The position numbers were made by a program, and so were the translations under genes. Positions 60,784-64,000 of a DNA stretch of 64,000 nucleotides are shown piece after piece. How positions within the stretch are numbered: position 1 is the first letter of the stretch; each line of letters begins with the position of its first letter. Source of the stretch: Cobetia sp. cqz5-12. GTDB lineage: Bacteria > Pseudomonadota > Gammaproteobacteria > Pseudomonadales > Halomonadaceae. Under the pieces are notes generated by a model that was not told the origin of the DNA, searched no databases, and saw only the letters and a program-made list of their open reading frames with translations. The DNA is taken from NCBI RefSeq assembly GCF_016495405.1, contig NZ_CP044522.1, positions 4,077,638 through 4,141,637 of the forward strand, given 5' to 3'.

Positions 60784-62106
60784 ATGCGCTATTGGACCAA
60801 CGAGCTATGGCGCCTCGGCTACCTTGCCGGTGGCTTCGGCCTGATCGGTGGCCTGCTGGGCCATCTTGGCTGGGGCCTGGCGCTGGGGCTTTCGCTGTAT
60901 CTGTTCGTCCATCTCAAGCATTTGAAGAGCCTCTACACCTGGCTGATCACCAATCCCCATGAAGAGCCACCGCCCGGCGATGGCGTCTGGGGAGACCTGC
61001 TCGATCGTCTTTACCGCTACCAGAAGGGCCAGCGTCAGGCTCAGGAGCGACTGCGCAGCATCCTCAACCGTATCCAGGAATCCTCAGAGGCCATGCGCGA
61101 CGGCCTGGTGATGCTGGACAACCACGGTGACATGGAATGGTGGAACAGCGCGGCCGAGCAGCTGGTCGGTCTCAAGGCCAGCCACGACCGCGGCCAGCAC
61201 ATCACCAATTACCTGCGTGACCCCGTCTTCATCGACTACTTCAATCGGCTGGCCTATCGCGAGCCGTTGACACTCCAGTCACCGCTGTCTGACAACCTGA
61301 CGCTGCAGATCTCCATCACCCTGTTCGGTGACAACGAGCGTCTGGTCATGCTGCGTGACGTCACCCGCCTCTATCGTCTTGAAGAGATGCGCCGCGACTT
61401 CGTGGCCAATGTCTCCCATGAACTGCGCACGCCGCTGACCGTGCTGGCCGGCTATCTCGAGACCTATTCCGATTACGCCGATGACCTGCCCCCACGCTGG
61501 CAGCGTGGGCTTGGTCAGATGCAGAGCCAGACCGACCGCATGCAGCACCTGGTCGAGGACCTGCTGACCCTGTCACGCCTGGAAACCGACGAACTGTCCG
61601 ACAACGGTCGCTGCATCGACATGAGTGCCCTGCTCGCCCATATCCGCGACGATGCTGAAGGCCTGTCCCAGGGACGCCACACCTTCACCATCGAGGCCGA
61701 TACCAGCCTGTCTCTGCGCGGTGAGGAGCAGGAGCTGCGCAGCGCGATCTCGAATCTGGTCTTCAATGCGGTGCGCTACACCCCCGAAGACTGCCATATC
61801 ACCCTGCGCTGGAAGGCGGATGACCAGGGTCTGCTGGTCGAGGTGGAAGATGACGGGGATGGCATCGACCCGGTCCACCTGCCGCGCCTGACCGAGCGCT
61901 TCTATCGCATCGACAAGGGCCGCAGCACCGCCACGGGAGGCACCGGCCTCGGACTTGCCATCGTCAAGCATGTGCTGATTCGCCATCAGGGCCATCTGGA
62001 GATCGACAGCCACCCCGGTGAGGGCGCGCGCTTCCGCTGTCACTTCCCCGGCGAGCGCGCCTGCCAGGCGAGCGCTTCCCAAGCCAGCAGTGCGCTAGCC
62101 CAGTGA
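60784..62106 (+). CDS. phoR: Phosphate regulon sensor histidine kinase PhoR
   Basis: 440 residues: two hydrophobic segments at about 12-43 with almost no periplasmic loop, a charged linker, a PAS domain (about 100-200), phosphoacceptor H212 in VANVSHELRTPLTVLAGYLE, and HATPase motifs LVFNAVRYTP, DDGDGIDPVHLPRLTERFYRID and GGTGLGLAIVKHV. This is the standard PhoR layout, sensing phosphate through the Pst/PhoU complex rather than directly. Co-transcribed with phoB. Confidence 0.97.
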   Translation: MRYWTNELWRLGYLAGGFGLIGGLLGHLGWGLALGLSLYLFVHLKHLKSLYTWLITNPHEEPPPGDGVWGDLLDRLYRYQKGQRQAQERLRSILNRIQESSEAMRDGLVMLDNHGDMEWWNSAAEQLVGLKASHDRGQHITNYLRDPVFIDYFNRLAYREPLTLQSPLSDNLTLQISITLFGDNERLVMLRDVTRLYRLEEMRRDFVANVSHELRTPLTVLAGYLETYSDYADDLPPRWQRGLGQMQSQTDRMQHLVEDLLTLSRLETDELSDNGRCIDMSALLAHIRDDAEGLSQGRHTFTIEADTSLSLRGEEQELRSAISNLVFNAVRYTPEDCHITLRWKADDQGLLVEVEDDGDGIDPVHLPRLTERFYRIDKGRSTATGGTGLGLAIVKHVLIRHQGHLEIDSHPGEGARFRCHFPGERACQASASQASSALAQ

Positions 62107-62147
62107 TGGCCTGAATCAGTCCCTGAGCGGACGCCAGCCCAATGCAG

Positions 62148-62192
62148 AACGCCCCGCAGCCACCTCGAAAGGAGGCGATTGCGGGGCGTTTC
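62148..62192. terminator. Convergent terminator between phoR and cysZ
   Basis: AACGCCCCGCA..CCTC GAAA GGAGG..TGCGGGGCGTTT: two-part stem with tetraloop and T3 tail. Confidence 0.85.
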
Positions 62193-62285
62193 CTTTGGTC
62201 CGCCAGACGACGCTGCGGCGACCTCGACGACAAGCCAGTACAGCGACAAGCCAGTTCAGCGATGAACCAGCTGCGACAGGCTGTC

Positions 62286-63014
62286 TCAGCGACGCGGTGC
62301 CGGCAACTGACGGTAGTGGCTCTGCCACATCAACACCGCCCCGGCGACGGCGCCCGGAATGAACAGCAGATTGGCCAGCGGCACCAGCGTCATGACGAAC
62401 ACCGCGGCACCGAAGGTCAACGAGGGCCACCAGCGCGCCTTGAGGCGCTGCTTCATGTCACCGAAGCTGACCTGATGGTTGTCCATCGGGTAGTCGAGAT
62501 ACTGGATCGACATGCTCCAGGCCGAGAACAGCCCCCACAACAGCGGCGAGAGCAGGTTCAGGCCCGGGATGAAGCCGATGATGAACAGCGCGATCATGCG
62601 CGGGATGAAGTAGCCCAGCTTGGCCATTTCACGCCCCAGCGAGTCGACACCGATCTTCATCAGGCCACGGTCATCATCGATCAGGGTGCCATCCAGACGA
62701 TGCTCGACCTTCTCGGCCAGAATGCCGTAGAAGGGCGCGGCAATCAGGTTGGTCACCAGGCTGAAGGTGAAGAACACCACCAGCAACAGACTCACTACCA
62801 GCACCGGCCAGATCAACCAGCTGAGCCAGTCCAGCCACGCCGGTACCTTGAGCATCCAGTAATCGATCCAGCCACCGAACTGGTTGAACAACACCCACAG
62901 CGTGATGCTGTAGAGCACCAGGTTGATCGCCAGCGGTACGAATACGAAGCGGCGCAGCCCGGGGGTATAGACCATGCGGGTCCCGCGGACCAGCGCCGAT
63001 ACGGCATCAATCAT
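62286..63014 (-). CDS. cysZ: Sulfate transporter CysZ family protein
   Basis: 242 residues with four or more hydrophobic helices. N-terminal ALVRGTRMVYTPGLRRFVFVPLAINL, central SLVTNLIAAPFYGILAEKVE and C-terminal VMTLVPLANLLFIPGAVAGAVLMW match CysZ. E. coli CysZ imports sulfate for cysteine synthesis. The gene lies between phoR and phoU without other sulfur genes, so its link to phosphate genes is only positional. Confidence 0.92.
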   Translation of the reverse strand: MIDAVSALVRGTRMVYTPGLRRFVFVPLAINLVLYSITLWVLFNQFGGWIDYWMLKVPAWLDWLSWLIWPVLVVSLLLVVFFTFSLVTNLIAAPFYGILAEKVEHRLDGTLIDDDRGLMKIGVDSLGREMAKLGYFIPRMIALFIIGFIPGLNLLSPLLWGLFSAWSMSIQYLDYPMDNHQVSFGDMKQRLKARWWPSLTFGAAVFVMTLVPLANLLFIPGAVAGAVLMWQSHYRQLPAPRR

Positions 63015-63139
63015 GCGACGTCCTCGTCATCTCAAAAGAACCGGCCAGCCAGCGGGCTGACCGGAGCCACACCCTAGCACTCCCGCCTGCGCGGCGCAGC
63101 TGTCGGCCGACTGACACCGCTCGCGCTCCCACGACGCAA

Positions 63140-63176
63140 TCGCCCCGCGGCCTGCCGGTGGGCAGGTGCGGGGCGA
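63140..63176 (-). terminator. Terminator downstream of phoU
   Basis: TCGCCCCGC.CCTGCC...GGCAGG.GCGGGGCGA stem about 45 bp past the phoU stop; on the minus strand it is followed by TTGCG only, so the T tract is weak. Confidence 0.7.
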
Positions 63177-63219
63177 AAGAGGCGAAAGAGGCGACACAGG
63201 GGCAGGGAAGCGTGTCAGC

Positions 63220-63945
63220 TCACTTCTTGTCCAGGTCCTGCGGCTTGAGGTCATGGGTATCGGTGTGACGCACGTCCACGCCCTTGACCAGGAAGATGAC
63301 GTACTCGGCCAGGTTGTCGGCGTGGTCCCCGATACGTTCCAGCGCACGCAGAATCCACATCACGTTGAGCACCGGCGTGATCTGGCGCGCGTCTTCCATC
63401 ATGAAGGTCATCAGCGAGCGCATGGCGCTCTGATATTCCAGATCCACCGAGGCATCTTCACGCAGCACCTTGAGCGCCAGGTCGGTATCGAAGCGCGCGA
63501 AGGCCGTCAGGGAGTCACGCACCATGCTGCGCACGTGCTGACTGAGATGACGCACTTCGACCATGCCGCGCGGACTCTGGCCATTCTCGACCAGCGAGAT
63601 GGCGTTGCGTGCGATCTTGCTCGATTCATCACCGATACGCTCGAGATCGGAGGTGGCGCGGATGACGGCCAGCACCAGGCGCAGGTCGGAGGCCGCCGGC
63701 TGACGGCGGGCCAGCACCCGAGTGCACTCGTCATCGATCTTGAGCTGCATGTCATTGACAGCCTTGTCGTTGTCGCGCACCCGCGTGGCGGTTTCACTGT
63801 CGCCTTCCAGCAATGCCGTGACGGCATCCTGCAGCTGCTTCTCTACCAGTCCGCCCATGGCCAGCAGATGTGTCTTCAGTGCATCCAGCTCGTGATTGAA
63901 CTGCTCTGAGATATGCTTGCCGTGCGAATCGCTGGTGATATCCAT
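63220..63945 (-). CDS. phoU: Phosphate transport/signalling accessory protein PhoU
   Basis: 241 residues, two repeated three-helix PhoU domains. FNHELDALKTHLLAMGGLVEKQLQDAVTALLEGD opens the first; RLVLAVIRATSDLERIGDESSKIARNA and VLNVMWILRALERIGDHADNLAEYVIFLVKG are the paired metal-binding E/DxxxD motifs. PhoU couples the Pst transporter to PhoR. ATG 63945 follows GAGAGGG. By analogy with other genomes pstB should lie just beyond the window end. A small GGCGAAAGA tandem repeat sits at 63172-63195 after the gene. Confidence 0.97.
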   Translation of the reverse strand: MDITSDSHGKHISEQFNHELDALKTHLLAMGGLVEKQLQDAVTALLEGDSETATRVRDNDKAVNDMQLKIDDECTRVLARRQPAASDLRLVLAVIRATSDLERIGDESSKIARNAISLVENGQSPRGMVEVRHLSQHVRSMVRDSLTAFARFDTDLALKVLREDASVDLEYQSAMRSLMTFMMEDARQITPVLNVMWILRALERIGDHADNLAEYVIFLVKGVDVRHTDTHDLKPQDLDKK

Positions 63946-64000
63946 TTCCCTCTCCCGGAAAGTCGCCCACCGAGTCAGGGGGCGTGACATGAATGACGTG
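63946..64000 (-). other. Window end, upstream of phoU
   Basis: 55 bp with the phoU ribosome site; nothing else recognisable before the sequence ends. Confidence 0.6.

Overview
This window looks like core chromosome of a halophilic or marine gammaproteobacterium of the Halomonadaceae (Halomonas/Cobetia type). The coding sequence is GC-rich. The gene order strongly recalls the Pseudomonas/Oceanospirillales backbone: metK / tkt-epd-pgk-fba, glnA-ntrBC, pyrE-crc-rph-yicC, gmk-rpoZ-spoT-ridA, oxyR-recG, and ubiC-ubiA-phoB-phoR...phoU. Three BCCT-type osmolyte transporters and an NhaP-type Na+/H+ antiporter suit a salt-adapted host. The genus is inferred from family knowledge and gene order; no 16S gene or other marker is present. 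I see no insertion sequence, prophage, CRISPR array or rRNA. There is one tRNA, tRNA-Arg(CCG).

Layout. 1-1791: truncated NhaP antiporter and a YgjP-type metallopeptidase. 1968-9604: metK, divergent from tkt, epd-pgk (overlapping ATGA) and fba, linking methionine activation with the pentose phosphate pathway and glycolysis. 9790-12652: a SUI1-type factor, a YbaY-type lipoprotein, a membrane NERD protein and an ATP-grasp enzyme. 12773-16276: a BCCT transporter with a perfect dyad upstream, then dGTPase. 16421-21735: the nitrogen regulon block ntrC-ntrB, a DUF4124 protein and glnA, with visible sigma-54 promoters and NtrC sites. 22378-28000: typA, an orphan WYL regulator of the CapW/BrxR type behind a 650-bp AT-richer spacer, rnk, and a coniferyl-aldehyde-dehydrogenase-like ALDH.

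28253-35906: tRNA-Arg, cytochrome c5, rep, trmL, a YfaZ-like protein, pyrE, crc, rph and yicC. 35907-44196: an 8.3-kb accessory block separating yicC from its usual partner gmk. It holds a DUF3883 nuclease-like gene, ohr, two tandem BCCT paralogues with duplicated upstream regions, a GATase1/AraC regulator resembling GbdR, and an MFS exporter. 44197-50579: gmk, rpoZ, spoT, ridA, an epimerase-like protein and oxyR. 50576-58008: recG, YccS-type membrane protein, two small proteins of unknown function, HU and rubredoxin reductase. 58195-64000: ubiC-ubiA, phoB-phoR behind a Pho box, cysZ and phoU.

Most of the window is well-known housekeeping. The parts that most deserve a second look are the yicC/gmk insertion with its DUF3883 gene and twin BCCT promoters, the orphan CapW/BrxR-like regulator, the dyad upstream of the 14.5-kb BCCT gene, and the regulatory architecture around glnA and ntrB. 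I did not find a clear new multi-gene system.
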